Assembly: GCF_007035645.1 (NCBI RefSeq)
Contig: NZ_AP019632.1
Span: 3,534,001-3,598,000, forward strand
Source of the DNA: Enterobacter asburiae
GTDB lineage: Bacteria > Pseudomonadota > Gammaproteobacteria > Enterobacterales > Enterobacteriaceae
Length of the DNA: 64,000 nt
Direction of reading: 5' to 3'
Program-made: the position numbers and the translations under genes
Notes under the pieces: generated by a model
Told to the model about the DNA's origin: nothing
Database searches by the model: none
Seen by the model: only the letters and a program-made list of their open reading frames with translations
Shown here: one piece after another, positions 1-9,607 of the stretch
Layout: every line of letters starts with the position of its first letter
Numbering within the stretch: position 1 is the stretch's first letter

Positions 1-682
1 ACAGGTAATGTGCGACCTGACGAACGCCGATTTCGTGCGCCGCGCCGCCCAGGTTGAAGAAGCAGTAGTGCACACGGCAGCCGCGACGCATCAGCATATA
101 GCTGGAGACGCCGGAGTCGAAGCCGCCGGAGATCAGAGACAATACGTCTTCCTGGGTGCCAATCGGGAAGCCGCCGATACCTTCATAGCGCCCTTTCACC
201 AGCAGCAGGCGATCGTTTTCGATCTCCAGGTTCACGGTTACGTCCGGGTTGGTCAGACGAACGCGCGCCGTTTCAACGTGCTGGTTCAAACCGCCGCCGA
301 CGTAACGTTCCACTTCAATAGAGCTGAACTCGTGCTTACCGCGACGCTTCACGCGCACGCAGAAGGTTTTGCCTTCGATCTGGTCGCGGTACTGGACCAG
401 CGCTTTCTCGAAGATGTCGTGCATATCGCTGAACGGAACATCTTCCACTTCCAGGATATGGTGGATCCCCGGAATACGGGTCAGCGCGTCGCGAATATCC
501 TGACGTTTGTTTTCGTCTTTCGCACGGACCTCTACGTGGTCCCAGTGGCGCACCACGGCGAGGGTTTCGTCGTAGTGCTTTAATACGTTACGAATGTTCC
601 CGGTGAGAATTTTAATAAAGCGCAAACGCACAGATTGGCTTTTGATGGTGATTTCAGGGAACAATTTAATGATAAACTTCAT
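1..682 (-). CDS. thiI: tRNA 4-thiouridine synthase ThiI, N-terminal part (gene runs off the window)
   Basis: ThiI transfers sulfur to U8 of tRNA and also feeds the thiazole branch of thiamine synthesis. Only the first 227 codons are here; the 3' part lies beyond position 1. The start ATG (680-682) gives [14 protein letters not shown], as in E. coli ThiI. The N-terminal ferredoxin-like and THUMP regions occupy roughly residues 1-165, followed by the PP-loop motif SGGFDS near residue 190, which binds ATP for uridine adenylation. The gene diverges from xseB, with 191 bp between the two starts, which must hold both promoters. This thiI/xseB-ispA-dxs arrangement is the enterobacterial one. Confidence 0.95.
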   Translation of the reverse strand, partial: MKFIIKLFPEITIKSQSVRLRFIKILTGNIRNVLKHYDETLAVVRHWDHVEVRAKDENKRQDIRDALTRIPGIHHILEVEDVPFSDMHDIFEKALVQYRDQIEGKTFCVRVKRRGKHEFSSIEVERYVGGGLNQHVETARVRLTNPDVTVNLEIENDRLLLVKGRYEGIGGFPIGTQEDVLSLISGGFDSGVSSYMLMRRGCRVHYCFFNLGGAAHEIGVRQVAHYL

Positions 683-873
683 GGCGGCAATGTTTCTTAG
701 GCAAGCGTATTAAGGCTTGTAATGGAAAAGAGTACAGCAGCCCACACCCGTGGCTGCATCCAGGCGCGCAAGTATACCACCATCGCGCCGCTCCTGTGCA
801 CATTGCGCGTTATTTGATAATTGCCCTGAGTCCGTTACCATGTCGGGGCTGAGAATATAAGAGTCAATTCACT

Positions 874-1116
874 ATGCCGAAGAAGAACGACGCACCGGCC
901 AGTTTCGAAACTGCGCTGAGTGAACTGGAGCAAATCGTTACCCGTCTTGAGAGCGGCGATCTCCCGCTGGAAGAGGCGCTCAATGAATTCGAGCGTGGCG
1001 TGCAGCTGGCGCGCCAGGGGCAGGTCAAACTGCAGCAGGCCGAGCAGCGCGTGCAGATCCTGCTTTCCGACAGCGAAGACGCGAAAACCACGCCTTTCAC
1101 ACCGGACGCCGAGTAA
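874..1116 (+). CDS. xseB: Exodeoxyribonuclease VII small subunit XseB
   Basis: This is the small subunit of exonuclease VII, a single-strand-specific DNA exonuclease built from one XseA and several XseB chains in the cytoplasm. The 80-residue protein has the family length and the helical signature [20 protein letters not shown] near the N-terminus, which forms the coiled-coil contacts with XseA. Its stop codon is followed directly by the ATG of ispA, so the two are translationally coupled, and dxs follows 24 bp further on. Enterobacteria keep this gene in the isoprenoid operon although it has no known role there. Confidence 0.96.
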   Translation: MPKKNDAPASFETALSELEQIVTRLESGDLPLEEALNEFERGVQLARQGQVKLQQAEQRVQILLSDSEDAKTTPFTPDAE

Positions 1117-2016
1117 ATGGATTTTGCCAACGAGCTTCAGGCGCGTGTCGTACGCGCCAACGACGCCCTGCGCCGTTTTATTGCGCCACAGCCTTTTCAG
1201 AACACTCCTCTGGTTGAAGCCATGTACTATGGCGCACTCTTGGGTGGAAAGCGCCTGCGCCCGTTCCTGGTGTACGCCACAGGCAATATGTTTGGCATCA
1301 GCGATAACACGCTGGACGCCCCGGCAGCCGCCGTTGAGTGCATCCACGCCTACTCGCTGATCCACGACGATCTCCCGGCCATGGACGACGACGATTTGCG
1401 TCGGGGTCAACCCACCTGCCATATCAAGTTTGGCGAGGCGAATGCCATTCTGGCGGGTGATGCCCTGCAAACGCTGGCGTTCTCGATTCTGAGCGACGCG
1501 CCGATGGCGGAAGTGGCCGACCGCGACCGCCTGGCGATGATCTCCGAACTGGCAATGGCCAGCGGCGTGGCCGGCATGTGCGGCGGACAGGCGCTGGATC
1601 TTGAAGCGGAAGGACGTCAGGTTAATCTGGAACAGCTGGAGCGTATTCATCGCCATAAAACCGGGGCGTTGATTCGTTCCGCCGTTCGCCTGGGCGCGCT
1701 GAGCGCGGGTGAACAAGGGCGCAAAGCCCTGCCGATTCTGGACAGATACGCAGAAAGTATCGGTCTGGCGTTCCAGGTTCAGGATGACATTCTGGATGTG
1801 GTGGGCGATACTGCAACATTGGGTAAACGTCAGGGTGCGGACCAGCAGCTTGGCAAAAGTACCTACCCCGCCCTGCTGGGTCTTGAGCAAGCCCAACGTA
1901 AAGCCCGGGATCTGATTGACGATGCCCGCCAGTCGCTAAATGAACTGGCCGCGCAATCGCTGGATACCTCGGCACTGGAAGCGCTAGCGGACTATATAAT
2001 CCAGCGTGATAAATAA
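1117..2016 (+). CDS. ispA: Farnesyl diphosphate synthase IspA
   Basis: IspA condenses dimethylallyl and isopentenyl diphosphate to geranyl and then farnesyl diphosphate, the precursor of undecaprenyl phosphate, quinone side chains and heme O. At 299 residues it has the E. coli length. Both aspartate-rich Mg-binding motifs are visible: DDLPAMDDDD near residues 84-93 and QDDILD near 220-226. The KRLRP motif near residue 46 binds diphosphate. The ATG starts immediately after the xseB stop. dxs follows, so the first enzyme of the MEP pathway and the main prenyl chain elongator share a transcript. Confidence 0.97.
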   Translation: MDFANELQARVVRANDALRRFIAPQPFQNTPLVEAMYYGALLGGKRLRPFLVYATGNMFGISDNTLDAPAAAVECIHAYSLIHDDLPAMDDDDLRRGQPTCHIKFGEANAILAGDALQTLAFSILSDAPMAEVADRDRLAMISELAMASGVAGMCGGQALDLEAEGRQVNLEQLERIHRHKTGALIRSAVRLGALSAGEQGRKALPILDRYAESIGLAFQVQDDILDVVGDTATLGKRQGADQQLGKSTYPALLGLEQAQRKARDLIDDARQSLNELAAQSLDTSALEALADYIIQRDK

Positions 2017-2040
2017 ACTATATATCTCGATGAGCCTTTG

Positions 2041-3903
2041 ATGAGTTTTGATATTGCCAAATACCCGACACTGGCGTTAGTTGACTCCACCCAGGAGTTA
2101 CGTCTGTTGCCGAAAGAGAGCCTGCCGAAGCTGTGCGACGAGCTGCGTCGCTACCTGCTCGACAGCGTAAGCCGCTCCAGCGGCCATTTCGCCTCCGGGC
2201 TTGGCACGGTAGAGCTGACCGTGGCGCTGCACTACGTCTATAACACGCCGTTCGATCAGCTCATCTGGGACGTGGGACACCAGGCCTATCCGCACAAAAT
2301 TCTGACCGGACGTCGCGATAAAATTGGCACCATTCGTCAGAAGGGCGGCCTGCACCCGTTCCCGTGGCGCGGTGAGAGCGAGTACGACGTGCTGAGCGTC
2401 GGCCACTCCTCCACCTCCATTTCTGCGGGCATCGGTATTGCCGTTGCCGCCGAGAAAGAGAACAAGCAGCGCCGCACCGTCTGCGTGATTGGCGACGGCG
2501 CCATTACCGCCGGTATGGCCTTCGAAGCCATGAACCACGCGGGCGATATCAAGCCGGACATGCTGGTTATCCTCAACGATAACGAAATGTCGATCTCCGA
2601 GAACGTCGGCGCGCTTAACAACCATCTGGCCCAGCTGCTCTCCGGCAAGCTTTACTCCTCGCTGCGCGAAGGCGGCAAGAAAGTCTTCTCCGGCGTACCG
2701 CCGATTAAAGAGCTACTCAAGCGTACCGAAGAACACATCAAAGGTATGGTGGTGCCGGGCACCCTGTTTGAAGAGCTGGGCTTTAACTATATTGGCCCGG
2801 TTGACGGTCACGACGTGCTGGGCCTGGTGACCACGCTCAAGAACATGCGCGACCTGAAAGGCCCGCAGTTCCTGCATATCATGACTAAAAAAGGGCGCGG
2901 TTACGAACCAGCGGAAAAAGATCCGATCACCTTCCACGCGGTACCGAAATTTGACCCGTCCAGCGGCTGTCTGCCAAAAAGCAGCGGCGGCATGCCGAGC
3001 TATTCCAAAATCTTCGGCGACTGGCTGTGCGAAACCGCAGCCAAAGACAACAAGCTGATGGCGATCACCCCGGCCATGCGTGAAGGTTCCGGCATGGTGG
3101 AGTTCTCCAGAAAATACCCTGACCAGTATTTTGACGTCGCCATTGCCGAGCAGCATGCGGTGACGTTTGCAGCGGGCCTGGCGATTGGCGGCTACAAGCC
3201 CGTTGTCGCTATCTATTCCACCTTCCTGCAGCGCGCCTACGATCAGGTGATCCACGATGTGGCGATTCAGAAGCTGCCGGTACTGTTTGCTATCGATCGT
3301 GCGGGCATCGTCGGTGCCGACGGCCAGACGCACCAGGGCGCGTTTGATCTGTCGTTCCTGCGCTGTATTCCGGATATGGTTGTCATGACGCCAAGCGACG
3401 AGAACGAATGTCGTCAGATGCTGTTTACCGGCTATCACTATCAGGATGGCCCAAGCGCCGTTCGCTACCCGCGCGGCAATGCGGTAGGCGTTGAGCTGCA
3501 GCCGCTGGAAAAACTGCCGATCGGTAAAGGTCTGGTGAAGCGTCGCGGTGAGAAAGTGGCGATCCTGAACTTCGGCACGCTGATGCCCGAGGCCGCGAAA
3601 GCGGCTGAAGCGCTGAATGCCACCCTGGTGGACATGCGCTTTGTGAAGCCGCTCGACGACTCTCTGATCCTGAGTATGGCTGAGACGCATGATGTGCTGG
3701 TCACGCTGGAAGAAAACGCCATCATGGGCGGCGCGGGCAGCGGCGTGAATGAGGTACTGATGGCGAACCGTAAAGCCGTGCCGGTGCTGAACCTCGGCCT
3801 GCCGGATCGCTTCATTCCGCAAGGTACTCAGGACGAAGCCCGTGCGGCGATTGGCCTGGACGCCGCCGGTATCGAAGCCAAAATCCGTACCTGGCTGGAC
3901 TGA
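2041..3903 (+). CDS. dxs: 1-deoxy-D-xylulose-5-phosphate synthase Dxs
   Basis: Dxs makes 1-deoxyxylulose 5-phosphate from pyruvate and glyceraldehyde 3-phosphate with thiamine diphosphate. The product enters the MEP isoprenoid pathway and also feeds thiamine and pyridoxal synthesis. The 620-residue protein shows the thiamine diphosphate motif GDGAITAG near residue 151, the catalytic-glutamate motif AIAEQHAV near 367 and [10 protein letters not shown] near 420. I placed the start at ATG 2041 ([10 protein letters not shown]), as in E. coli. An in-frame TTG directly before it (2038) would add one residue but is less likely. It is the last gene of the xseB-ispA-dxs operon. Confidence 0.97.
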   Translation: MSFDIAKYPTLALVDSTQELRLLPKESLPKLCDELRRYLLDSVSRSSGHFASGLGTVELTVALHYVYNTPFDQLIWDVGHQAYPHKILTGRRDKIGTIRQKGGLHPFPWRGESEYDVLSVGHSSTSISAGIGIAVAAEKENKQRRTVCVIGDGAITAGMAFEAMNHAGDIKPDMLVILNDNEMSISENVGALNNHLAQLLSGKLYSSLREGGKKVFSGVPPIKELLKRTEEHIKGMVVPGTLFEELGFNYIGPVDGHDVLGLVTTLKNMRDLKGPQFLHIMTKKGRGYEPAEKDPITFHAVPKFDPSSGCLPKSSGGMPSYSKIFGDWLCETAAKDNKLMAITPAMREGSGMVEFSRKYPDQYFDVAIAEQHAVTFAAGLAIGGYKPVVAIYSTFLQRAYDQVIHDVAIQKLPVLFAIDRAGIVGADGQTHQGAFDLSFLRCIPDMVVMTPSDENECRQMLFTGYHYQDGPSAVRYPRGNAVGVELQPLEKLPIGKGLVKRRGEKVAILNFGTLMPEAAKAAEALNATLVDMRFVKPLDDSLILSMAETHDVLVTLEENAIMGGAGSGVNEVLMANRKAVPVLNLGLPDRFIPQGTQDEARAAIGLDAAGIEAKIRTWLD

Positions 3904-3915
3904 CCCCTCCCCCTT

Positions 3916-3964
3916 TTCCGCTCCTGCTATGCTTAAAGCTGGTGTTTAAACAGCAGGAGCGGAA
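3916..3964 (+). promoter_or_regulatory. Perfect 13-bp inverted repeat covering the yajO ribosome binding site
   Basis: The arms TTCCGCTCCTGCT (3916-3928) and AGCAGGAGCGGAA (3952-3964) are perfectly complementary, with a loop of about 23 bases. The right arm contains the AGGAG of yajO, whose GTG starts three bases after it. A TATGCT hexamer at 3928-3933 could be a -10 element; a transcript from it would lack the left arm. Seen: the repeat and its position. Inferred: masking of the ribosome binding site in RNA reading through from dxs. It lacks a U-run, so it is not a standard terminator. Confidence 0.5.
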
Positions 3965-3966
3965 CC

Positions 3967-4941
3967 GTGCAATACACAACATTAGGAAGAACGGACCTTA
4001 AGGTTTCCCGACTTTGTCTGGGATGCATGACCTTTGGCGAGCCCGATCGGGGAAACCACGCCTGGACGCTACCGGAAGAGAGCAGCCGTCCGATTATCAA
4101 ACGCGCCATCGAGGGCGGCATTAACTTCTTTGACACCGCCAACAGCTACTCCGACGGCAGCAGCGAGGAAATTGTCGGCCGCGCACTGCGCGACATTGCC
4201 CGCCGTGATGACGTCGTCGTCGCCACCAAGGTCTACTACCCGGTGGGCGACCTGGCTGAGGGCCTTTCTCGCGCGCAGATCCTGCGCTCCATTGATGACA
4301 GCCTCAGACGCCTGAACATGGATTACGTCGACCTGCTGCAAATTCACCGCTGGGATTACAACACGCCGATCGAGGAGACGCTTGAAGCGCTGAACGACGT
4401 GGTCAAAGCCGGTAAAGCACGCTACATCGGCGCGTCGTCTATGCACGCGTCGCAGTTTGCTCAGGCGCTGGATCTCCAGGCGCAGCACGGCTGGGCGCGC
4501 TTTGTCACCATGCAGGATCACTACAATCTGATTTATCGTGAAGAAGAACGCGAGATGCTGCCGCTATGCCATCAGGAAGGCGTGGCGGTGATCCCGTGGA
4601 GCCCGCTGGCGCGCGGTCGCCTGACCCGTCCGTGGGGTGAAACCACGGCTCGGCTGGTATCGGATGAAGTGGGAAAGAATCTCTATGGCGGTACAGAAGC
4701 CAGCGATGCGCTGATTGCCGAACGTTTAGCCGGGATCGCCGACGATACCGGTGCAACCCGCGCTCAGGTGGCCCTGGCGTGGCTGCTGGGCAAGCGCGGG
4801 GTCGCGGCACCGATTATTGGAACGTCGCGGGAAGAACAGCTGGATGAGCTGCTGAATGCGGTGGATATCACGCTGACGCCGGAGCAGGTTGCCGAGCTGG
4901 AGACGCCGTATCAGCAGCATCCGGTAGTGGGGTTTAAGTAA
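3967..4941 (+). CDS. yajO: Aldo-keto reductase YajO
   Basis: YajO is a cytoplasmic NADPH-dependent aldo-keto reductase. E. coli YajO has been linked to formation of 1-deoxyxylulose 5-phosphate from ribulose 5-phosphate and to aldehyde reduction. The 324-residue protein matches it in length and shows the aldo-keto reductase tetrad context: DTANSYSDG (Asp, Tyr), VVVATKV (Lys) and LLQIHRWD (His). Near the C-terminus, IIGTSREEQLDE contacts the cofactor 2'-phosphate. Translation starts at GTG 3967 with AGGAG eight bases upstream, inside an inverted repeat. It follows dxs by 63 bp in the same direction. Confidence 0.93.
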   Translation: MQYTTLGRTDLKVSRLCLGCMTFGEPDRGNHAWTLPEESSRPIIKRAIEGGINFFDTANSYSDGSSEEIVGRALRDIARRDDVVVATKVYYPVGDLAEGLSRAQILRSIDDSLRRLNMDYVDLLQIHRWDYNTPIEETLEALNDVVKAGKARYIGASSMHASQFAQALDLQAQHGWARFVTMQDHYNLIYREEEREMLPLCHQEGVAVIPWSPLARGRLTRPWGETTARLVSDEVGKNLYGGTEASDALIAERLAGIADDTGATRAQVALAWLLGKRGVAAPIIGTSREEQLDELLNAVDITLTPEQVAELETPYQQHPVVGFK

Positions 4942-4947
4942 ACACTT

Positions 4948-5026
4948 GCCGGGTGACGGCTCCGCCTTACCCGGCCTACGATCGCACCCTGTTTGTAGGC
5001 CGGGTAAGCGCAGCGCCACCCGGCAA
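4948..5026. repeat. Pair of REP sequences (BIME) between yajO and thiL
   Basis: Two oppositely oriented REP units (4948-4980 and 4995-5026) carry the core GCCGGGTRA...ACCCGGC and the adjoining GTAGGCC. They fill the whole space between the converging genes yajO and thiL. REP pairs can protect 3' RNA ends and bind gyrase or IHF. In E. coli the gene pgpA lies at this point; here only the REP pair remains. Confidence 0.85.
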
Positions 5027-5042
5027 TACAGAGCGCACAAAC

Positions 5043-6014
5043 TCACGCGAAGTGATCGTACCCTTTCCAGTCCAGCGTAACGGGCGCACCGTCTTTCACA
5101 AACTTCAGCCCTTCACTCTCCGGCATGATCTGACCGATGCAGGTAAACTTCGCGCCGAGATGCGCTAACGCCACGTCCAGCGTTCCACGGTTGAGCTCTG
5201 GCACCGTGAAGCACAGCTCATAGTCTTCACCACCGGACAGCGCCCAGCGCAGGGCCTGCTCAGGCTCTACATGGCGAAGCAGTTGCTCCGACAGCGGGAA
5301 GAGATCCAGGTCAACGCGCGCGCCTACGCCACTGGCCTTCAGGATATGCCCGAGATCCGAGATCAGCCCGTCAGAGAGATCGATAGCCGAGCTTGCCCGT
5401 TCGCGCAGCGCCTGGCCGTGCAAAATACGCGGCGTTGGCCGCAGATGGCGTTTCACCAGATACGCCGCGTCGTCAGCATCTTCAACCGTTAAACGATTCT
5501 GAAGGATCGCCAGCCCTGCCGCGCTGTCGCCCGGCGTACCGGTCACGTAGATCCAGTCGCCCGGTTTTGCACCTGAGCGCTTCAACGCGCGGCCGAGCGG
5601 CACGTAGCCGTGGATCGCCAGCGTCATCGACAGCGGACCGGCAGTCGTGTCGCCGCCAATCAGCTGCATATCGTAATAGCTAAGCTGCTCAAACAGCGCA
5701 TCGCTAAAGGCTTCCAGCCAGGCTTCATCTACCTCAGGCAGGGTCAGAGCCAGCGTCAGCCACGCGGGATCGGCACCCATCGCCGCCAGATCGCTGACGT
5801 TAACCGCCAGGGCTTTATACGCCAGATCGGCAGGATCGATATCCGGTAAGAAATGACGGCCGCACACCAGGGTGTCGGTGCTGATTGCCAGCGTCTGTTT
5901 TTCGGGAATATTGAGTAGTGCACAGTCATCGCCAATGCCGGTTTCAACATCAAGACGAGAGGTTCTGACACGGTCGAAATAACGGGCAATCAGGGAGAAT
6001 TCGCCGCATGCCAT
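5043..6014 (-). CDS. thiL: Thiamine-monophosphate kinase ThiL
   Basis: ThiL phosphorylates thiamine monophosphate to thiamine diphosphate, the last step of the pathway, in the cytoplasm. The start ATG (6012-6014) gives [16 protein letters not shown], as in E. coli. The Mg/ATP motifs of the AIRS/ThiL fold are present: GIGDDCALL near residue 27 and IGGDTTAGP near 120. At 323 residues it ends after YDHFA, two residues before the E. coli ATP-end, so the tail has been rewritten where pgpA would normally overlap. It is the last gene of nrdR-ribD-ribH-nusB-thiL; its product is also the cofactor of Dxs, encoded nearby. Confidence 0.96.
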   Translation of the reverse strand: MACGEFSLIARYFDRVRTSRLDVETGIGDDCALLNIPEKQTLAISTDTLVCGRHFLPDIDPADLAYKALAVNVSDLAAMGADPAWLTLALTLPEVDEAWLEAFSDALFEQLSYYDMQLIGGDTTAGPLSMTLAIHGYVPLGRALKRSGAKPGDWIYVTGTPGDSAAGLAILQNRLTVEDADDAAYLVKRHLRPTPRILHGQALRERASSAIDLSDGLISDLGHILKASGVGARVDLDLFPLSEQLLRHVEPEQALRWALSGGEDYELCFTVPELNRGTLDVALAHLGAKFTCIGQIMPESEGLKFVKDGAPVTLDWKGYDHFA

Positions 6015-6033
6015 ACGTTATGCCTCAGCAAAT

Positions 6034-6086
6034 AAAAGAAAAAACCGGAGCCGCACTGCCCGTCAGGCAATGCAGGACTCCGGTTT
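6034..6086 (-). terminator. Terminator-like hairpin between nusB and thiL
   Basis: Read on the minus strand, the stem ACCGGAG/CTCCGGT (6078-6084 with 6044-6050), with an inner CATTGCC/GGGCAGTG part, is followed by a T-rich run at 6031-6043. It lies between the stop of nusB and the start of thiL, so it would act as an attenuator or partial terminator inside the operon. Lying directly after the antitermination gene nusB, it may be subject to read-through control (inference). Confidence 0.65.
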
Positions 6087-6091
6087 GCGGA

Positions 6092-6511
6092 TCACTTTTT
6101 GTGGGGACGGATCGCAGGTGCAGCTTTATCAAGTACGCCGTTTACAAACTTGTGGCTGTCTTCAGCGCCGAAGGTTTTCGCCAGCTCGATCGCTTCGTTG
6201 ATGGCCACTTTATACGGCACATCATCACGTTTAGACAGCTCAAACAGCGCGATACGCAACACTGCTTTTTCCACCTGGCCCAGCTCTTCGAGCAGACGGG
6301 ACAGGTATGGCTTCATCAGGCCATCGAGATACGCGCTATTAGTCGCCACTCCCGACAGCAGTTCGCGGAAGTACAGAACGTCAACGTCTTTTACGTCCTG
6401 TTCTGACAGGAACTGGTATTCGACATCAGCGATGTCGTTCTGGGACAACTGCCAGGAGTAAAGTGCCTGGACGGCACATTCACGGGCGCGGCGACGAGCA
6501 GCAGGTTTCAC
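6092..6511 (-). CDS. nusB: Transcription antitermination factor NusB
   Basis: NusB with NusE (S10) binds boxA RNA and supports antitermination in rRNA operons and lambda-type phages. The 139-residue protein is all-helical, has the E. coli length, and carries the conserved arginine-rich N-terminus [20 protein letters not shown] that contacts boxA. The start is GTG (6509-6511), as in E. coli, with AAGGGG upstream. It lies 21 bp after ribH and before thiL in one operon. Confidence 0.97.
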   Translation of the reverse strand: MKPAARRRARECAVQALYSWQLSQNDIADVEYQFLSEQDVKDVDVLYFRELLSGVATNSAYLDGLMKPYLSRLLEELGQVEKAVLRIALFELSKRDDVPYKVAINEAIELAKTFGAEDSHKFVNGVLDKAAPAIRPHKK

Positions 6512-6532
6512 GGAATTCCCCTTACAAAAAAA

Positions 6533-7003
6533 TCAGGCCTTGATGGCTTTCAATACATTGATCATTTCAAGCGCGGTCAGTGCAGCTTCTGCACCTTTGT
6601 TACCGGCTTTGGTGCCAGCACGTTCGATGGCTTGTTCAATACTTTCGGTGGTCAGCACGCCGAACGCGACAGGAATTTCAGCATCCTGCGCAACGTGTGC
6701 CAGACCGTTGCTTGCACCGCCCGCAACGTATTCGAAGTGCGCAGTGCCGCCACGAATAACGGTACCCAGCGCAATCACCGCGTCGTATTTACCGGTTTTC
6801 GCCAGCGCGCCCGCCGCCAGTGGCAGTTCGTAAGCGCCTGGAACCCAAACAACGGTAATGTTGTCATCTTTAACCTGGCCGATACGTTTCAGGGCGTCAA
6901 TCGCACCTTCCAGCAGGCTGTCGTTGATGAAGTTGTTGAAACGCGCAATGGTGATGGCGACGCGAGCGTCCGGGGTAGCTACAGCAGCTTCAATAATGTT
7001 CAT
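6533..7003 (-). CDS. ribH: 6,7-dimethyl-8-ribityllumazine synthase RibH
   Basis: Lumazine synthase condenses the pyrimidine product of the RibD branch with 3,4-dihydroxybutanone 4-phosphate to give the lumazine precursor of riboflavin; it assembles as a 60-mer capsid. The 156-residue protein shows the substrate-binding stretches [27 protein letters not shown] and [14 protein letters not shown], including the conserved catalytic His. In E. coli the same gene is called ribE. It lies 87 bp downstream of ribD and 21 bp upstream of nusB in the same operon. Confidence 0.97.
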   Translation of the reverse strand: MNIIEAAVATPDARVAITIARFNNFINDSLLEGAIDALKRIGQVKDDNITVVWVPGAYELPLAAGALAKTGKYDAVIALGTVIRGGTAHFEYVAGGASNGLAHVAQDAEIPVAFGVLTTESIEQAIERAGTKAGNKGAEAALTALEMINVLKAIKA

Positions 7004-7090
7004 ACTCTTCCTTTACGGGTTCATTTGGCCCCGCAGGGGGGCGGATTTTATCATAATACTTTGCGCACTGCTTCCCTATTTCAGGAGCAA

Positions 7091-8194
7091 TTACGCTGTC
7101 GTTAAGTGCAGGCAGACATCCGGGCCTACCGGACGAATCTCGCTAAATTTGAGTTGCGGTGCGTCGGCCAGTTTTTCAAGGCCGGGCAGCACAAACAGGC
7201 CGCGCGCGTCGTGACCTAACAGTTTAGGCGCAACGTAAACAATCAGTTCATCCACCAGTCCGGCCTGTAAAAGCGCACCGGCGAGCGTTGGCCCCGCTTC
7301 AACCCAGATGCTGTTCACCTGCTGCTTGCCGAGCAGCATCATCAGCACCACCAGATCCAGATGACCGTTATGCTCCGGCACCATAATGCTGCGCGCGCCT
7401 TCCGGCCATTCGCGCGTATCTTCTTTAGTGCGGGCAATCCAGGTTTCACCCGGCTGCTGGACGATGCGGTGCTCCGGCGTCACCCGGTTCTGGCTATCAA
7501 TAATAATACGCAGCGGCTGGCGCAGGTTCTCCTGCGGGTACAGCGCCTGGGTATCGGCATTCAGTTCGTCCCAGCGCACGGTCATGGCCGGATCGTCAGC
7601 CAGAACGGTTTCACTGCTGGTGAGAATAGCATGGCTTTGCGCGCGCAGACGTTGCACATCGCGCCTTGCCTGTGGTGAGGTTACCCACTGGCTTTCGCCG
7701 TTTGCCATCGCCGTACGACCGTCCAGCGAGGCGCCCAGCTTGAGCTGAATATACGGGAACCCCGTGCGCATGCGCTTCAGAAAGCCTTTGTTGATCGCTT
7801 CCGCATCCTGCATCATCAGCCCATGGCTGACGTCGATGCCTTCCTGCTGCAGGCGATACAGACCGCGTCCGGCAACCTGCGGATTCGGGTCCTGCATCGA
7901 TGCGACCACGCGTGAAACGCCTGCCGCGATCAGCGCTTCGCAGCACGGCGGCGTACGCCCGTGATGGCTGCAGGGCTCCAGCGTGACGTAGGCTGTGGCG
8001 CCGCGCGCCTTCTCACCCGCCATGCGCAACGCATGAACCTCGGCATGCGGCTCGCCGGCACGATAGTGAAACCCCTCCCCCACGATCTCGCCATCTTTAA
8101 CGATAACGCACCCGACGTTCGGGTTGGGATGGGTGGTAAAACGACCGCGCTGCGCCAGCTTCATGGCTCGCGCCATGTAAATCTCATCCTGCAT
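7091..8194 (-). CDS. ribD: Bifunctional riboflavin deaminase/reductase RibD
   Basis: RibD deaminates the GTP cyclohydrolase II product and then reduces its ribosyl chain, two steps of riboflavin synthesis. The N-terminal cytidine-deaminase-like domain (about residues 1-145) has the zinc motifs HAEVHAL and EPCSHHGRTPPCC. The C-terminal reductase domain (about 146-367) contains LKLGASLDGRTA and WVEAGPTLAGALL. I chose ATG 8192-8194 (MQDEIYMARAM), which gives the 367-residue E. coli length and starts 4 bp after the nrdR stop. The longer open frame upstream would overlap nrdR. Confidence 0.96.
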   Translation of the reverse strand: MQDEIYMARAMKLAQRGRFTTHPNPNVGCVIVKDGEIVGEGFHYRAGEPHAEVHALRMAGEKARGATAYVTLEPCSHHGRTPPCCEALIAAGVSRVVASMQDPNPQVAGRGLYRLQQEGIDVSHGLMMQDAEAINKGFLKRMRTGFPYIQLKLGASLDGRTAMANGESQWVTSPQARRDVQRLRAQSHAILTSSETVLADDPAMTVRWDELNADTQALYPQENLRQPLRIIIDSQNRVTPEHRIVQQPGETWIARTKEDTREWPEGARSIMVPEHNGHLDLVVLMMLLGKQQVNSIWVEAGPTLAGALLQAGLVDELIVYVAPKLLGHDARGLFVLPGLEKLADAPQLKFSEIRPVGPDVCLHLTTA

Positions 8195-8198
8195 GAGC

Positions 8199-8660
<462 letters not shown>

Positions 8661-8800
8661 TTATGTGGTTAACTAATTTTCATTTTACCCTGATCTGGCC
8701 TGACAACAAAGGAAGAGCTTTTTGAGACAAAGGATCTATGTCTGACACGTCGAGTCTGGCTACCATTAAGGCGATCCGTTATTTCAAGGAAATAAACGCA

Positions 8801-9340
8801 ATGACAAGACGTTACCTTAAAATTTTGCTGGTGGGGAGCCTCTTCACCCTTAGCGCCTGTGCACAGCAAACCGAAGTCCGCCAGATGAAACAGAGCGTGA
8901 ACACGCTCAATGCGGCGATGGACAAACTGAACAAAGAAACGGTGAAGATCACCCAGCAAAACGCGCTAAACGCCAAATCCAGCAGCGGGGTTTATCTGCT
9001 GCCGGGAGCGAATACGCCTGCGCGTCTCAATAGTCAGATTGGCATGCTAAAAATGTCTCTGGTGAATGTGGCGGCGAATGCAAATGGTACTCGCGCAACA
9101 TTACGCATTCAGGGCGAGTCCAACGATCCGTTGCCTGCCTTCAGTGGTACCGTCGAATGGGGACAGATCCAGGGCACCACTGAGAGCTACCAGGAGGTGA
9201 ATGTTAACAGTCAGCTGTTCACCGCACCGGCCAGCGTGCTGGCTCCGAGCGATGTTGACATTCCGCTGCAGCTTAACGGACTCACTCCGGATCGGTTAGG
9301 TTTCATCCGCATTCACGATATCCAGCCCGCCGCGCAATAA
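8801..9340 (+). CDS. yajI: DUF3251 outer-membrane-type lipoprotein YajI
   Basis: A 179-residue lipoprotein of unknown function. I chose ATG 8801 (MTRRYLKILLVGSLFTLSAC) because it has AAGGA upstream, gives the E. coli YajI length and places the lipobox LSAC so that Cys20 becomes the lipidated N-terminus; the open frame reaches back to 8738. The residues after the cysteine are Ala-Gln, not Asp, so sorting to the outer membrane is expected. A heptad-like stretch (VRQMKQSVNTLNAAMDKLN) resembles short coiled coils of periplasmic lipoproteins. It diverges from nrdR. Confidence 0.9.
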   Translation: MTRRYLKILLVGSLFTLSACAQQTEVRQMKQSVNTLNAAMDKLNKETVKITQQNALNAKSSSGVYLLPGANTPARLNSQIGMLKMSLVNVAANANGTRATLRIQGESNDPLPAFSGTVEWGQIQGTTESYQEVNVNSQLFTAPASVLAPSDVDIPLQLNGLTPDRLGFIRIHDIQPAAQ

Positions 9341-9348
9341 CCCTCCCT

Positions 9349-9376
9349 TTAGCGGAGTGAAATGTCACTCCGCTAA
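9349..9376. terminator. Perfect 12-bp hairpin after yajI
   Basis: TTAGCGGAGTGA (9349-9360) and TCACTCCGCTAA (9365-9376) are perfect complements around a 4-base loop, nine bases after the yajI stop. The U-run that follows is weak (CATTTACATTT), so it is either a poor intrinsic terminator or an RNA-stabilising 3' hairpin. Confidence 0.6.
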
Positions 9377-9440
9377 CATTTACATTTCGTATGGATTGGC
9401 AACATAAATGATTGCCGCTACAATCCCGCCCGTTTAAAGT

Positions 9441-9522
9441 ACGCAAACGTGAACGCAATCGATTACGCGTGTGAGAGATATGTGAAACAACACATATTTT
9501 TGTGAGCAGGGATTCCTATAAT
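9441..9522 (+). promoter_or_regulatory. tsx promoter region with two overlapping PurR-like boxes, CRP-like half sites and a -10 hexamer
   Basis: ACGCAATCGATTACGC (9453-9468) fits the PurR consensus as I recall it (ANGCAANCGNTTNCNT) at 15 of 16 positions; ACGCAAACGTGAACGC (9441-9456) fits at 13 of 16. CytR belongs to the same LacI family and is a known regulator of E. coli tsx, so either protein could bind. TGTGA half sites typical of CRP occur at 9470-9474, 9481-9485 and 9501-9505. TATAAT lies at 9517-9522, about 85 bp before the start codon. The sites are seen; the regulators are inferred. Confidence 0.5.
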
Positions 9523-9607
9523 AGGCACCGCAGAAACACGAAATATTTAGAAACGCAATTCGCGCATTTTTCACTCCCGGAAGGGAATTTCAATCAGTGG
9601 CATGATT

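Noticed and set aside
835..1896. 353-codon minus-strand frame across xseB and ispA
   Set aside because: Antisense shadow of two conserved genes and without protein-family features.
2038..2040. TTG as start of dxs
   Set aside because: The next codon is ATG and gives the E. coli N-terminus and length.
2713..3822. 369-codon minus-strand frame inside dxs
   Set aside because: Antisense shadow of dxs, with no ribosome binding site or recognisable domain.
9349..9376. Hairpin after yajI as part of a regulatory site for tsx
   Set aside because: It lies over 220 bp before tsx, next to the yajI stop, so a 3'-end role is simpler.
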